Shown one piece after another: positions 19,543 to 29,113 of a stretch of 64,000 bases of DNA. Position 1 is the stretch's first letter. Each line of letters opens with the position of its first letter. Both the position numbers and the translations under genes were made by a program. This DNA comes from CAWCQC01 sp963819905 (lineage in GTDB: Bacteria > Actinomycetota > Thermoleophilia > Gaiellales > Gaiellaceae): NCBI GenBank assembly GCA_963819905.1, contig CAWFXP010000006.1, forward strand, positions 124,001-188,000, written 5' to 3'. The notes under the pieces are model-generated. The model saw only the letters and a list, made by a program, of their open reading frames with translations. It was not told where the DNA came from and did no database searches.

Positions 19543-20125
19543 TGGGCGGGCTCACGATCAGCGGCCTTTCGCAGCCCGGTCGAGGCGGCCGTCCGGGCAA
19601 GCGCTCGCCGAGCCCGAGCTGGACGTCGTGGTCGCCGGCGCGGGCAGGCAGCCGCCGGCGCGTTCCTCGATATTGGACAGGCCGAGTGGGAGGCGGCAGT
19701 GGACGCGGCGAAGGAGGCCTTCCGGGCGGCGCAGCAGGCCGCCGCGGGCTGGGAGGAGGCCGAGGCGCCCGGCCGGGTCGTCTTCGTCGTCTCCTCGGCG
19801 TCGCTTCGACCGGTGCACGGCGACGCGCTCGACGCCGCAGCGGGCGGCTTCCTGACGACGATCGGCCAGGTCGGAGCCGTCGAGCTCGGCGGCAAGGGGA
19901 TCACGGTCAACACCGTCGTCCACGGCCGGCTCGAGGGCGAGGACACGACGGCGTTCGTGGACGGGATCCCCGGCCGGGCGGCTGGGGAAGGCCGAGGAGG
20001 TCGCGGACGCGATCGCGTTCCTGGCTCGCACCGTCGTCCGGCTTACGTCAACGGCGCGCGTCCTCGCCGTCGACGGCGGCTTCTGGATCACGAAGACACC
20101 CGGCGGCAGCCCGCTCGGGCGGTGA
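19542..20125 (+). CDS. SDR-like protein without the catalytic Tyr/Lys
   Basis: About 193 residues. The C-terminal half is clearly SDR (VVFVVSSASL, VELGGKGITVNTVVHG, LAVDGGFWITKTPGG), but where YxxxK should stand, 27 residues before ITVN, the sequence is DAAAG. The N-terminal glycine-rich cofactor loop is also missing: the protein begins MGGLTISGLSQP and soon reaches ELDVVVAGA. It is therefore a shortened, probably non-catalytic SDR homologue. It starts on the stop of a complete SDR, which suggests a structural or regulatory partner. Several extra bases disturb the first 150 bases and the last 60. Confidence 0.65.
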
Positions 20126-20156
20126 GCCGCTCGCTCGTCGGGAGCTCGCGGCCGCG

Positions 20157-21030
20157 ATGATCCGCCTCTCCTGCGCCGACAACACGTTTCGCCTCGTCCA
20201 GCCGTGGGAGTCGGCGATCGAGCTGATCCGGCTGCTGGACATCGACGCTGTCGACGTCTGCCTGATGGGCAACCGGTCGCACATCCGGCCCGAGGACGTT
20301 CGCGATGACATCCCGGCCGCAGCGCAGAGGATCGCGTCGGGTCTCGCGGAGCGCGACCTCGCCGCCTCCGACCTCTTCTGCATCCCGTGGACGGATTTCG
20401 AGCGCTTCGCGCCGAACCACCCGGACGCGGACGAGCGGGAGCGTTCCCGACACCTCTTCCGCGACATGCTCGAGCTCGCGATCCGAATCGAGGCGCCGGG
20501 GATGACGATGCTCCCGGGTATCGACTGGCCCGGCGAGTCCCACGACGACTGCTTCGACCGAAGCGTCGAGGAGCTCGGCCGGCGGGCCGAGCTGGCGGCG
20601 GCCGAAGGGGTGCGCTTCTCGATCGAGCCGCACCTCGGCTCGATCGCGCAGGACCCGGCGGAGGCGGCGCCGGCTCTGCCGGGAGGCGCGAGGGCTCGAG
20701 CTGACGCTCGACTACAGCCACTTCGTCTACCAGGGCTATCCGCAGGAGGAGATCGAGCCGCTCGCCGCCTACGCGCGGCACGTCCACGTCCGCGGGGCGC
20801 GGAAGAAGCGCATGCAGGCAGCGCTGAAGGACAGCATGATCGACTTCGAGCGGATGGTCGACGTCCTGCTGGCCGAAGGCTACGACGAGGACATCGGCCT
20901 CGAGTACCTCTGGATCGACTGGGAGCACCTGAACGAGTGCGACACGGTCTCGGAGACGATCCTCCTCCGCGACCGCCTGCGGGCGAAGCTCGCAGGCGAG
21001 CCCTGGCAGTACCCGGCCTCGACGATCTAG
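20157..21030 (+). CDS. Sugar phosphate isomerase/epimerase-family TIM-barrel protein (3)
   Basis: About 291 residues, the last gene of the LacI-headed operon. Family positions: Glu in FSIEPHLGS, Asp/His in LTLDYSHFVYQG, His in RHVHVRGARKK, Glu in IGLEYLWIDW. All four metal ligands look present. One extra base near 20672 (GCG-C, both alanine) shifts the frame. It ends only 4 bases from the stop of the opposing flavoprotein gene, so the operon has essentially no 3' spacer. Confidence 0.82.
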
Positions 21031-21034
21031 CTTC

Positions 21035-23066
21035 CTACAGCTTGCGCCCCTGGCGGTGGCCCTCGAAGACCGCCTCGTACGTGCCCCGCGGAGCGACCGC
21101 GTCGCCGACCATCTCGACGCTCGCCCCGCGCTCGCGCAGCTGGTGGTAGAGGGCGTTCTCCGACTGCCTGCCGGTCACCATGACGACGGTCTCGGCGTCG
21201 AGCGTCGTCACCCGCTCGGGCACGTAGACGTTGACGAGGTCGATCCGGCTCCCCGCGATCTCCTTGACGAACAGGTCGGGCAGCAGCTCGACCTCGGCCT
21301 CGTAGAGGTGCTGGCGGATCCAGAGGTAGTACACCTCGGGAATCGTCTCCATGCCGATCATCGGCCAGCGTGTGACGAGCTTCACCGAGCAGCCGTCGCC
21401 GGCGAGCTTGACTGCGGTGAGCGGGGCCGTCGCATCCTGCAGGTCGTCGATCACGACCACGGATCCGGACGGGGAGACGCTCCCGGTGACCACCTCGTCC
21501 CACGTGACGCAGTTCCCGGTCTCCCAGCCGGGCAGCGGCTGCGCGGTCTGGCCCTGCCAGCCGTCACGGCGGTAGCTCGCGCCGGTCGCCACGACCACGT
21601 GATCCGGCGACTCCTCGCCGAGGAGCGCATCGAGGCTGTCTGCCGAGACATCCGTCCCGGTTCGGATCACGGCGCCGTTCCCCTCCGCCTGCCGGCGGAG
21701 CCAGCGCGCGATCTGGCCGTACTCCTTGCGCCCCGGGAGCAGGGAGTGCCAGCGGACGTGGCCGCCGACCTCCTCCTCGCGCTCGAGCACGACGATCTCG
21801 TGCCCGCGCGCCGCGGCGACTCTCGCGTACTCGAGGCCCGACGGGCCCGCCCCGATCACGAGGGCCTTCCTGGGGCTCGCCACCGGGGTCAGCGTCCCGG
21901 CCCCCCACTGCCGCTCGCGTCCGACCTCGGGGTTGTAGACGCACTGCACCCGGCCGCCGCGGATGACGCTCCGCCAGCAGTAGTTCGCCGCCACGCAGCG
22001 CCTGATGTCCTCGCTCGCGCCCCTCCCGCGCCTTGGCCGCCCACTCCGCGTCGGCGAACAGCTGCCGCGCGAGCAGGATCGCATCGGCCTCGCCGGCGGC
22101 GAGGATGTCCTCGGCGATCTCGGGATTCGTGATGCGCCCGACGAGCAGCACCGGCTTCGTCGAGACCTCCTTGACGTCCCGGGTGTAGCCGCGTTCCCAG
22201 CCGGGCTCGTAGGTCATCGGGGTGTGGATGTACGAGTGGTGCACGCCCGCCGAGAGGTTCACGTAGTCGATGTCCGCCCGAGCTTCGAGATCGGCGACGA
22301 TTCGCTTCACGTCGTCCATCTCGAGGTCGCCCGGCCAGAACGAGGTCGAGTTGATCCGGTAGCCGAGGAACGGCTGGTCGCCGATCGCGGTGCGGATCCG
22401 GTGGAGCGCCTCGAGCGGGAAGCGGAGACGGTTCTCGTACGAGCCTCCCCAGCGATCCTGCCGGTGGTTGTAGAGCGGCGACAGGAACTGCCACGGCAGG
22501 TAGCCGTGCGACATGTGGAACTCGACTCCGTCGAGGCCGGCCGCGACGGCCCGCCGGGCCGCATCCGAGTACGCCTGCAGGAGCACCTCGATCTCGTGCT
22601 CCTCGAGCTCCTTCGGCATCGGCGCGTTCGGGTACTCGCCGGGTGGAACCTGGCTCGGCGCGACGAGATACCACTCCGCGTCGAAGTCGTACGCCGGATC
22701 CTTCTTGAGGACGGGCATCGCCCTGAGGCCGACGTGGAGGAGCTGCACGGCGAGCTTGCAGCCGTGCGCGTGAACCGCTTCCGCCACCCTTGCGAGGGCC
22801 TCCACCTGCTCGTCGTTCCAGAGCCCGGGGAAGTTGAACTCGGAGTAGAGCGACTCGCGGTCGATGATCGTGCCCCCGATGATGATCAGGCCGACGCCCG
22901 CTTTCGCCCGCTCCTCGTAGTACGCAACCGCCTGATCGGTGAAGACGCCCTCGAGCGGGTCCGCGACCCACGTCGGGCAGGTGGGCGCGAACACGACTCG
23001 ATTCGGGATCGTCGTGTTCCGGATCCGCCATTCGGAGAAGAGGAGGGGGTAGGGCACGTCGGGCAT
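21035..23066 (-). CDS. Old-yellow-enzyme/2,4-dienoyl-CoA-reductase-type flavoprotein
   Basis: About 676 residues. An N-terminal FMN TIM barrel (PLLFSEWRIRNTTIPNRVVF; HMSHGYLPWQFLSP for the active site; DRWGGSYENR) is followed by an Fe-S linker and an FAD/NAD(P)-binding domain (ALVIGAGPSGLEYARVAAARG; VVVIDD). The linker reads C-x5-C-x11-C. In trimethylamine dehydrogenase relatives it is C-x2-C-x2-C-x11-C, so the second cysteine is Ala here. One extra base near 22017 (GGG-C) breaks the frame before the linker. GGAGGT lies 5 bases ahead of the ATG. It probably reduces an enone or enoate intermediate. Confidence 0.85.
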
Positions 23067-23101
23067 GTCGACCTCCGGGCTCGCGATTGTGCGCTGAACG
23101 A

Positions 23102-23107
23102 TAGGCT
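23102..23107 (+). promoter_or_regulatory. -10 element for a leaderless FAH-family gene
   Basis: TAGGCT ends 8 bases before the ATG at 23116 and no SD is visible, as expected for a leaderless mRNA. The divergent flavoprotein gene starts at 23066, so both promoters fit within 49 bases. No convincing -35 is seen. Confidence 0.4.
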
Positions 23108-23115
23108 CCCCCGCG

Positions 23116-23958
23116 ATGTCGGGCCTGGAACGCGTCCGCCTGGGAGACCGGGAAGCTCTCGTCTTCGCCGCGCCCGGGGGCTACCACCCGCTCGACGAGC
23201 CCCTTGCGGACCTGCTCGGCGCCGGCCTCGCAGCGCTTCACGACGCGGTGGACGCCGCCCTCGAGCGGCCGCCGATCGACGAGGAAGCGGAGGTGCTCGC
23301 GCCGGTCGACAGGCAGGAGGTGTGGGCCTCCGGCGTGACCTACGAGCGCTCTCTCCGGGCGCGGATGGAGGAGGCACGGGTCGAGAGCGTCTACGACCTC
23401 GTCTTCAACGCCGAGCGCCCCGAGCTGTTCATGAAGATGCCTGCGTACCGGGTGCCCCCGCCGGGCGCCCCGCTCCGGGTGAGGGCCGACTCGACCTGGG
23501 ACGTTCCCGAGCCGGAGCTGGCCCTCGTCCTCACCGCGCAGGGAGAGCTCGCCGGCTACCTCGTCGCCGACGACATCTCGTCGCGCTCGATCGAGGGCGA
23601 GAACCCGCTCTATCTGGCGCAGGCGAAGATCTACGACGACTCGCTCGGGCTCTCGGACACGATCGTGCTGGCGCGGGACCTCGGCGACGCTGCCCGGTCG
23701 GCGGCGATCCAGCTTCGGATCGAGCGGAACGGCTCCACCGCATATGAAGGCGAGACCTCGACCGCGAACATGCGGCGTTCGTTCGAGGATCTCGCCGGCT
23801 ACCTCTTCCGGGAGCTCTCGCACCCGTTCGGCGCGGTGCTCCTGACCGGGACGGGGCTCGTGCCCCCCGACGAGATCACGCTCGAGCACGGTGACACGGT
23901 CGAGATCGAGATCGAGGGCGTCGGCACGCTGCGCCATCCCGTGTACCGCTCCAGCTGA
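23116..23958 (+). CDS. Fumarylacetoacetate-hydrolase-family enzyme
   Basis: A 280-residue protein of the FAH fold. Metal ligands fit VPEPELALVL (Glu-x-Glu) and the Asp pair in LVADDISSRS, with KIYDDSLGL and LLTGTGLVPP in the core. Members dehydrate 2-keto-3-deoxy sugar acids (KDA dehydratase type) or hydrolyse acylpyruvates. Next to sugar-acid dehydratases and an alpha-ketoglutarate-semialdehyde-type dehydrogenase (26538), the dehydratase role in a Weimberg-like route is the better guess. The frame is intact. The gene probably has a leaderless start. Confidence 0.82.
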   Translation: MSGLERVRLGDREALVFAAPGGYHPLDEPLADLLGAGLAALHDAVDAALERPPIDEEAEVLAPVDRQEVWASGVTYERSLRARMEEARVESVYDLVFNAERPELFMKMPAYRVPPPGAPLRVRADSTWDVPEPELALVLTAQGELAGYLVADDISSRSIEGENPLYLAQAKIYDDSLGLSDTIVLARDLGDAARSAAIQLRIERNGSTAYEGETSTANMRRSFEDLAGYLFRELSHPFGAVLLTGTGLVPPDEITLEHGDTVEIEIEGVGTLRHPVYRSS

Positions 23959-24011
23959 CCGTCGAGTGGGGTGACGCGAGTGACGACGAGCACGAACGGA
24001 AAGGAGAAGGC

Positions 24012-24929
24012 GTGAACCTCGGCTTCATCACCGTCCCCTTCGGGGACCAGCCGCTCGACCAGGTGGCGGCGTACGCGAAGGGGGCCGGGTTCTCGTGCCT
24101 CGAGATCTGCTGCTGGCCGGTCTCGTCGGGCGACACCAGGCGGTATGCCGGTGTCACCCACATCGACGTCGCATCCCTCGACCAGGAGGCCGCCGACGAG
24201 ATCAAGCGATCGCTCGACGCCCATGGGATCTCGATCTCGGCCCTCGGCTACTACCCGAACCCGCTCCACCCGGATCCGGACCATCGCGCGGCCGTCGTCG
24301 GACACCTAATGAAGGTCATCGACGCGGCGCCGCTCCTCGACGTCTCGACGGTGACGACCTTCGCCGGGAACGACAAGGACCGCTCCCTTCCCGAGAACAT
24401 GGCCGAGTTCCGTACGGTCTGGACGCCGATCGTCGCGCACGCGGAGGAGCGCGGCGTTCGCGTCGCGATCGAGAACTGCCCGATGATCTTCAGCTACGAC
24501 GAGTGGCCGGGCGGGAACAACCTCGCCTACGCGCCGGCGATCTGGCGCGAGATGTTCGAGGCGATTCCCTCCGAGCATCTCGGCCTCAACTTCGACCCGT
24601 CGCACCTCGTCTGGCAGATGATCGACGTCGAGCGGGCGATCGACGAGTTCGCGAGCCGCATCTACCACGTCCACGCGAAGGACATGGAGATCGACCGGAA
24701 CGGCCTCTACGACCACGGCGTCATGTCGGCCGGAATGGGCTGGCAGGTGCCTCGCCTGCCCGGCCTCGGCGAGGTCGACTGGCCGCGGTTCTTCGCGGCG
24801 CTCTACCGAAACGGCTACGACGGCCCGGTCGTGATCGAGCACGAGGACCGCCGCTTCGAGGGCTCGGACGAGCTCGTGAAGCGGGGCTTCGACGTCGCCC
24901 GCAACGTGCTCGCCCCGTACGTCGTGTAG
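24012..24929 (+). CDS. Sugar phosphate isomerase/epimerase-family TIM-barrel protein (4)
   Basis: A 305-residue member with an unbroken frame. Family positions: Glu in VAIENCPM, Asp/His in LNFDPSHLVWQ, His in YHVHAKDMEI and Glu in VVIEHEDRRF. The HAKD plus IEHED pair is shared with the member at 39730, so these two form a closer subgroup than those at 15864-21030. RBS AAAGGAGAAGG precedes ATG 24012. It follows the FAH gene by 53 bases and is likely co-transcribed. Confidence 0.88.
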   Translation: MNLGFITVPFGDQPLDQVAAYAKGAGFSCLEICCWPVSSGDTRRYAGVTHIDVASLDQEAADEIKRSLDAHGISISALGYYPNPLHPDPDHRAAVVGHLMKVIDAAPLLDVSTVTTFAGNDKDRSLPENMAEFRTVWTPIVAHAEERGVRVAIENCPMIFSYDEWPGGNNLAYAPAIWREMFEAIPSEHLGLNFDPSHLVWQMIDVERAIDEFASRIYHVHAKDMEIDRNGLYDHGVMSAGMGWQVPRLPGLGEVDWPRFFAALYRNGYDGPVVIEHEDRRFEGSDELVKRGFDVARNVLAPYVV

Positions 24930-24982
24930 GCGCGCCGCCGCCGCGGCTACTCGTCTCGAGGCTCGGATCAACCGAACGGGTC

Positions 24983-25011
24983 TTGACCTCCTGGGCATGC
25001 GTCCATAGTGT
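24983..25011 (+). promoter_or_regulatory. Promoter of the secreted coiled-coil protein gene
   Basis: TTGACC (24983-24988), a 17-base spacer and TAGTGT (25006-25011) match the sigma-70/HrdB pattern. They predict an 80-90-base leader before ATG 25101. The gene is therefore separately transcribed from the isomerase upstream. Confidence 0.55.
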
Positions 25012-25100
25012 CAACATCCCGGCGCGTTGCAGTTCGCACGTTCGGGCCGGGACATCGCCGCCGCCTCGTACCGGCGGTCATCCGAATGGAGGGAGGAGCG

Positions 25101-25536
25101 ATGAGGCGATGGGCAGTGGTGGTGGTGACATTGGTCGCCACCGCGGTGATCGCGGGCGGCGCGGCGACGGCTGCGCCGACGCCGGCGCAGCTCCAGCGGC
25201 AGATCACGGCGCTCGCGAAGCGGGTCAACACGCTCGAGAGGAGGGTCACGACGCTCACCCGCGCTGCGGCGGCGGCAGGAGGAGTGCGAGTCGGTGATCC
25301 CGATCGCCCAGTACGGCACCAACAACGAGGGCTACCTCTACCAGGTCGGCGCCGACGTGTTCCTCACGACCGGGCTCGACGTGGTCCCGGAGGCCGACCT
25401 CGACCAGCCGGGCTACGTCTGGATGCTCGTCGTCGACGCCTCGTGCGTCGAGCCGGCGTCGAGCTTCCGCCCCGGGGCCAGGATCTACAGGCCGGCGACC
25501 GGAATGTTGGCCGGGCGCGCACACGCGCGGCGCTGA
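25101..25536 (+). CDS. Secreted protein with short coiled coil, unknown function
   Basis: About 144 residues. A signal peptide (WAVVVVTLVATAVIAGGAATA) is followed by a heptad-like stretch (LQRQITALAKRVNTLERRVT) and a globular part with two cysteines (EECES, DASCVEP) and YGTNNEGYLYQVG. GGGAGGAGCG lies directly upstream of the ATG. One extra base near 25283 (GCA-G, both alanine) breaks the frame. It is followed after 39 bases by a lipoprotein gene, and both may sit at the cell surface. No family is recognised. Confidence 0.65.
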
Positions 25537-25575
25537 GGCGGGAACCGGAGACCGGCTCGTTCGGTCGAAGGAGAC

Positions 25576-26463
25576 ATGTGGAGGCTCGCGGTCGTGCTCG
25601 TCGCCGGGATCGGGCTCGCGACCGCAGGCTGCGGCGGCGGGGCAAGCACCTCGCCGCCGCCCTCCACCGAGGAGAGCGGCTCGGCCGGCGGTCCTGCCGT
25701 CGAGCACGCGACGGGCCCGCGCGATGTGCTCGTCGACGTCCGGTCCGGGATCGGCGCCTACGCGCCGATCTCCCTGACCGTCGACGACCGGCCCGACTTC
25801 CGGCTCTACGGCGACGGTACGGTCTTCGCCCGGGTGGACAGCGAGGAGCCCGGCTTGCCCGAGGTCTCGACGTACGTGCTCTCGCAGGACGGGATCGAGG
25901 CGGTCCTCGAGGCCGCAGGCTCGGCCGGCCTCCTCGCCGAAGCGCCGGACTACGGCCAGCCGGGCATCACCGACGTCGGATCGACGCTCGTCGTCGTGCG
26001 CGCGAACGGTGCGCAGTTCGACCACAGCGCATGGGCGCTCGGCATCGAGCCCGGGGACGACCCGCTGCTGACACCCGCGCAGCGGCAGGCACGAGACGCG
26101 CTCGGCGCCTTCGTCGAGCTCGTGACGGAGCTTCCGCAGCGACGGCCCGATCTTCTCGCCGGGCAGCCCGGGCCGTTCGAGCCTGCGGCCGTGGACGTCA
26201 TGGCCTGGCAGGTCGAGGGTGACGCGGGTGGAGCGGAGGTCGCGGACTGGCCCCTCAGCCAACCGCTCGGTGAGCTACCGGCGGCCGGGCCGGTCGAGTC
26301 GCGATGCGCCACGGTGAGCGGCGGTGACCTGAGGGCCATCGCCCAGGCAGTCGCGGCGAGCGGCGGCAACCCCCTCTGGCGAAGCGAAGGCGCCGTCTAC
26401 GAGGTCGGCTACCGGACGCTCCTCCCGGGCGACGAGGGTTGTAGCGCTTCGAGCGGCGCCTAG
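25576..26463 (+). CDS. Lipoprotein of unknown function
   Basis: A 295-residue protein. The lipobox is ATAGC after a hydrophobic signal (WRLAVVLVAGIGLATAGC), so the Cys at about residue 19 would be lipidated and the protein anchored outside. A Gly/Ser/Pro-rich linker follows. The body reads as two similar-sized beta-rich parts, the first beginning ISLTVDDRPDFRLYGDGTVF, a pattern often seen in actinobacterial lipoproteins. RBS AAGGAGAC precedes ATG 25576. The frame is intact. No enzyme motif is seen. Confidence 0.72.
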   Translation: MWRLAVVLVAGIGLATAGCGGGASTSPPPSTEESGSAGGPAVEHATGPRDVLVDVRSGIGAYAPISLTVDDRPDFRLYGDGTVFARVDSEEPGLPEVSTYVLSQDGIEAVLEAAGSAGLLAEAPDYGQPGITDVGSTLVVVRANGAQFDHSAWALGIEPGDDPLLTPAQRQARDALGAFVELVTELPQRRPDLLAGQPGPFEPAAVDVMAWQVEGDAGGAEVADWPLSQPLGELPAAGPVESRCATVSGGDLRAIAQAVAASGGNPLWRSEGAVYEVGYRTLLPGDEGCSASSGA

Positions 26464-26537
26464 GCGAACGCCTCTCCGGGCGAGAGCAGGCCGACGGGTA
26501 GGCTGCTGCCGATACCCGCCGTCCAGCGAGGAGCCCC

Positions 26538-27974
26538 ATGAGCGCACCTGCACCAGTCGCCGTCCGCCACCTGATCGCCGGGGAGTGGCTCGGCGAGCCG
26601 GACCGCACCCGGGAGAACCCCGCCCGTCCCGGCGAGGTCGTCGCGGAGATCCCCTCCGGCGGGGCCTCCGAGGTCGAGGCGGCCATCGAGGCTGCGGAGG
26701 CCGCGTTTCCTGCCTGGCGGAAGACCCCTGCGCCTGCCCGCGGAGCCATCCTGACGAGAGCGGCCGAGCTCCTGGCGGCTCGCAAGGACGAGGTCGCGCG
26801 TGACCTCACCGCCGAGGAAGGCAAGACGCTCACCGAGGCGACCGGCGAGGTCCAGCGCTCGATCGACATCCTGCGCTTCTTCGGCGGAGAGGGCTGGCGG
26901 ATCGGCGGCGAGCAGCTCCCGTCGAGCGTGCCGGACACGCACCTCTACACCGTCAAGGAACCGCTGGGCGTCGTCGGGCTGATCACGCCGTGGAACTTCC
27001 CGATCGCGATCCCGACCTGGAAGCTCGCGCCCGCGCTCGTTGCCGGCAACACGGTGGTGTTCAAGCCTGCCTCGCTCGTTCCGGTCTCGGTGCAGAACCT
27101 GGCGCAGGTGCTGATCGAGGCCGGGCTCCCGGCCGGCGTCCTGAACATCGTCTACGGGCCGGGCAGCACGGTCGGTGACGCAATCGTCCGTGACCCGCGC
27201 GTCGCGGCGGTCAGCTTCACCGGCTCCGTGGAGACCGGCCTCGGCATCAACGCCCTCGGCAGCGCCCGGCTCGCCCGCGTCCAGCTCGAGATGGGCGGGA
27301 AGAACGCGGTGGTCGTGCTCGAGGACGCCGACCCGGCGTTCGCAGCGAAGATCGCGGCACAGGGCGGGTTCGGCCTGACGGGGCAGGCCTGTACCGCCAC
27401 GAGCCGGGTGATCGTGACGAAGGCAGCACACGATCGCTTCGTCGACGCGCTCGCGAGCGAGGCGCGCGCCTGGCAACCGGCCGACGGCCAGTCCGCCGAC
27501 GCGAAGATGGGCCCCGTCGTCGACCGGAGCCAGCTCGAGACCGATCTCTCCTACCTCGAGACGGGGCGGAGCGAAGGCGCCGAGCTCGTGACCGGCGGCG
27601 AGGCGGACGACCTGTTCCTGACGCCTGCCGTGTTCACCGGGGTAACGCCCTCGATGCGGATCGCCCGGGAGGAGATCTTCGGGCCCGTGATCGGGGTGCT
27701 CGAGGTGGCGAGCCTCGACGAGGCCATCGAGCTCGCGAACGACTCCGACTTCGGCCTTTCGGGCGGGATCGTGACGAACGACCTCCGCGCGGCGATGCGC
27801 TACGCCGACGAGGCGCAGGTCGGCGTCGTCAAGGTCAATCGCCCGACCGTCGGGCTCGACCTGAACGCGCCCTTCGGAGGGATGAAGAACTCCTCGAGCG
27901 GAACCTTCCGCGAACAGGGAAACGTCGCCGTCGACTTCTACACCCGCCTGAAGACCGTCTATCTCGGCACCTGA
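26538..27974 (+). CDS. NAD(P)-dependent aldehyde dehydrogenase, semialdehyde type
   Basis: A 478-residue ALDH. Conserved elements: TPWNFPIAIPTWKLAPAL (cofactor entry), FTGSVETG, the Glu base in QLEMGGKNAV, the nucleophile Cys in TGQACTATSR, and EEIFGPVIGV. It is closest in pattern to alpha-ketoglutaric semialdehyde (2,5-dioxopentanoate) dehydrogenases, which finish the Weimberg-type route from pentonates or hexarates to 2-oxoglutarate. That fits the dehydratase and FAH genes nearby. The frame is intact, with GAGGAGCC ahead of the ATG. Confidence 0.88.
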   Translation: MSAPAPVAVRHLIAGEWLGEPDRTRENPARPGEVVAEIPSGGASEVEAAIEAAEAAFPAWRKTPAPARGAILTRAAELLAARKDEVARDLTAEEGKTLTEATGEVQRSIDILRFFGGEGWRIGGEQLPSSVPDTHLYTVKEPLGVVGLITPWNFPIAIPTWKLAPALVAGNTVVFKPASLVPVSVQNLAQVLIEAGLPAGVLNIVYGPGSTVGDAIVRDPRVAAVSFTGSVETGLGINALGSARLARVQLEMGGKNAVVVLEDADPAFAAKIAAQGGFGLTGQACTATSRVIVTKAAHDRFVDALASEARAWQPADGQSADAKMGPVVDRSQLETDLSYLETGRSEGAELVTGGEADDLFLTPAVFTGVTPSMRIAREEIFGPVIGVLEVASLDEAIELANDSDFGLSGGIVTNDLRAAMRYADEAQVGVVKVNRPTVGLDLNAPFGGMKNSSSGTFREQGNVAVDFYTRLKTVYLGT

Positions 27975-28043
27975 CATACTCGGGGTCGTGACGACCGCGG
28001 GACGCTGCGCCGGCGCGACCGAGACGATCACCGGCGGTTAGGC

Positions 28044-29113
28044 ATGATCGGGCGGGGCGTCAGCGCGCTCGTCGTCGTCGCGGTCGTCGTGGTCGGGAGC
28101 CTGGCCGCGATAGATGCCCTCAGGGGAGCCGAGAAGGAGGCAGAGCCCGTCGCGCTGCCACGGCCCGATCGGCTTCGGGGCCCGGACGTGCCCCAGCCGG
28201 GAACCCTGCCCGGCCGGCTCGTGCTCGCCACCAACCCGGGTTGCCGGCTCCAGCTGTTTGACCTGAGGACGCTCGAGCTCGGTTCGACCGGCTCGCCGAC
28301 GGCGTGTCGCCTCTGGGCGGCACCTCGGAGGCGGGTGGGTGATCGTCGCCCGCCGGAACGAACGAACCGGCACCGCGAGCGATCTCTGGCTGGCGCGCCT
28401 GGACGGCGAGGAGCCGACGATCGAGCGGCGCCTCGGGCTCGCCCGCTCACGTCCGGTCTGGTCTCCCGACGGCGCCGCGGTCGCCTGGTGCGGCGTGGAC
28501 GGGCGGACGATCGTGGAGCAGGTCGAGACCTCCGAGCGACACCAGTTGCCCGGCTGCTTCCCCGTCTTTCAGGCCGACGGGTCGATCGTGACTCGGACCA
28601 GCGAGCGCACCGTCTTGGTCGACGGGCGCTTTCTGGCGGATCCCGAGCCGGTGCTCGGCGAGCGCCTGATCGGCCAGGGCGCCGCGGAGGGCGGCTTCGC
28701 GCTCGCGGTGCAGGAGCCCCTGCTCGGCCTGGGCTCGACGACGAAGCTCGAGCTCTGGACCCGAGCCGGGCCCGAGCGAACGCTGAGGCTGCCGGTGCTC
28801 TACGGCCCGGCGGGCGGCTTCTTCGGCCTGCGGATCGAGATCAGCCCCGACGGCGAGGAGGCGGCCTTCATCGCTCCCGAGTCCCTCGCGGTGCAGCGCT
28901 CCGACGACCTGGCGGCGCTCGTCGACCTCTCGGGCGGCCGCCTCGCCGAGCCCGATCACGGCGCCGACGTTCGCCGGCATGGCCTGGTCGCCTGACGGGA
29001 CGTGGCTGGCGCTCGCCACGGGCGAGGAGATCCTCGTCTTCGGGACGCCTCGCGTCGATCCGGTCTACGTGCTGCCGCTTCCCGCGGGCGCGGTCGCCTG
29101 GATCAGCGGCTGA
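28044..29113 (+). CDS. Exported or membrane-anchored PD40/WD40-like propeller protein
   Basis: About 355 residues. An N-terminal hydrophobic segment (VSALVVVAVVVVGSLAAIDA) acts as signal or anchor. The rest repeats the propeller blade pattern with VWSPDGAAVAWC, IEISPDGEEAAFIAP and MAWSPDGTWLALATG, as in TolB/DPP4-like blades. No catalytic domain is seen. Two extra bases (near 28323, GCA-C; near 28955, CCC-G), both synonymous third-base doublings, break the frame. It converges on the ABC transporter with an 11-base overlap. Confidence 0.7.

Noticed and set aside
15094..21030. Widespread pseudogenisation of the LacI-headed operon
   Set aside because: Catalytic motifs are intact on both sides of each shift, stop-start overlaps are preserved, and gene lengths modulo 3 match the number of extra bases.
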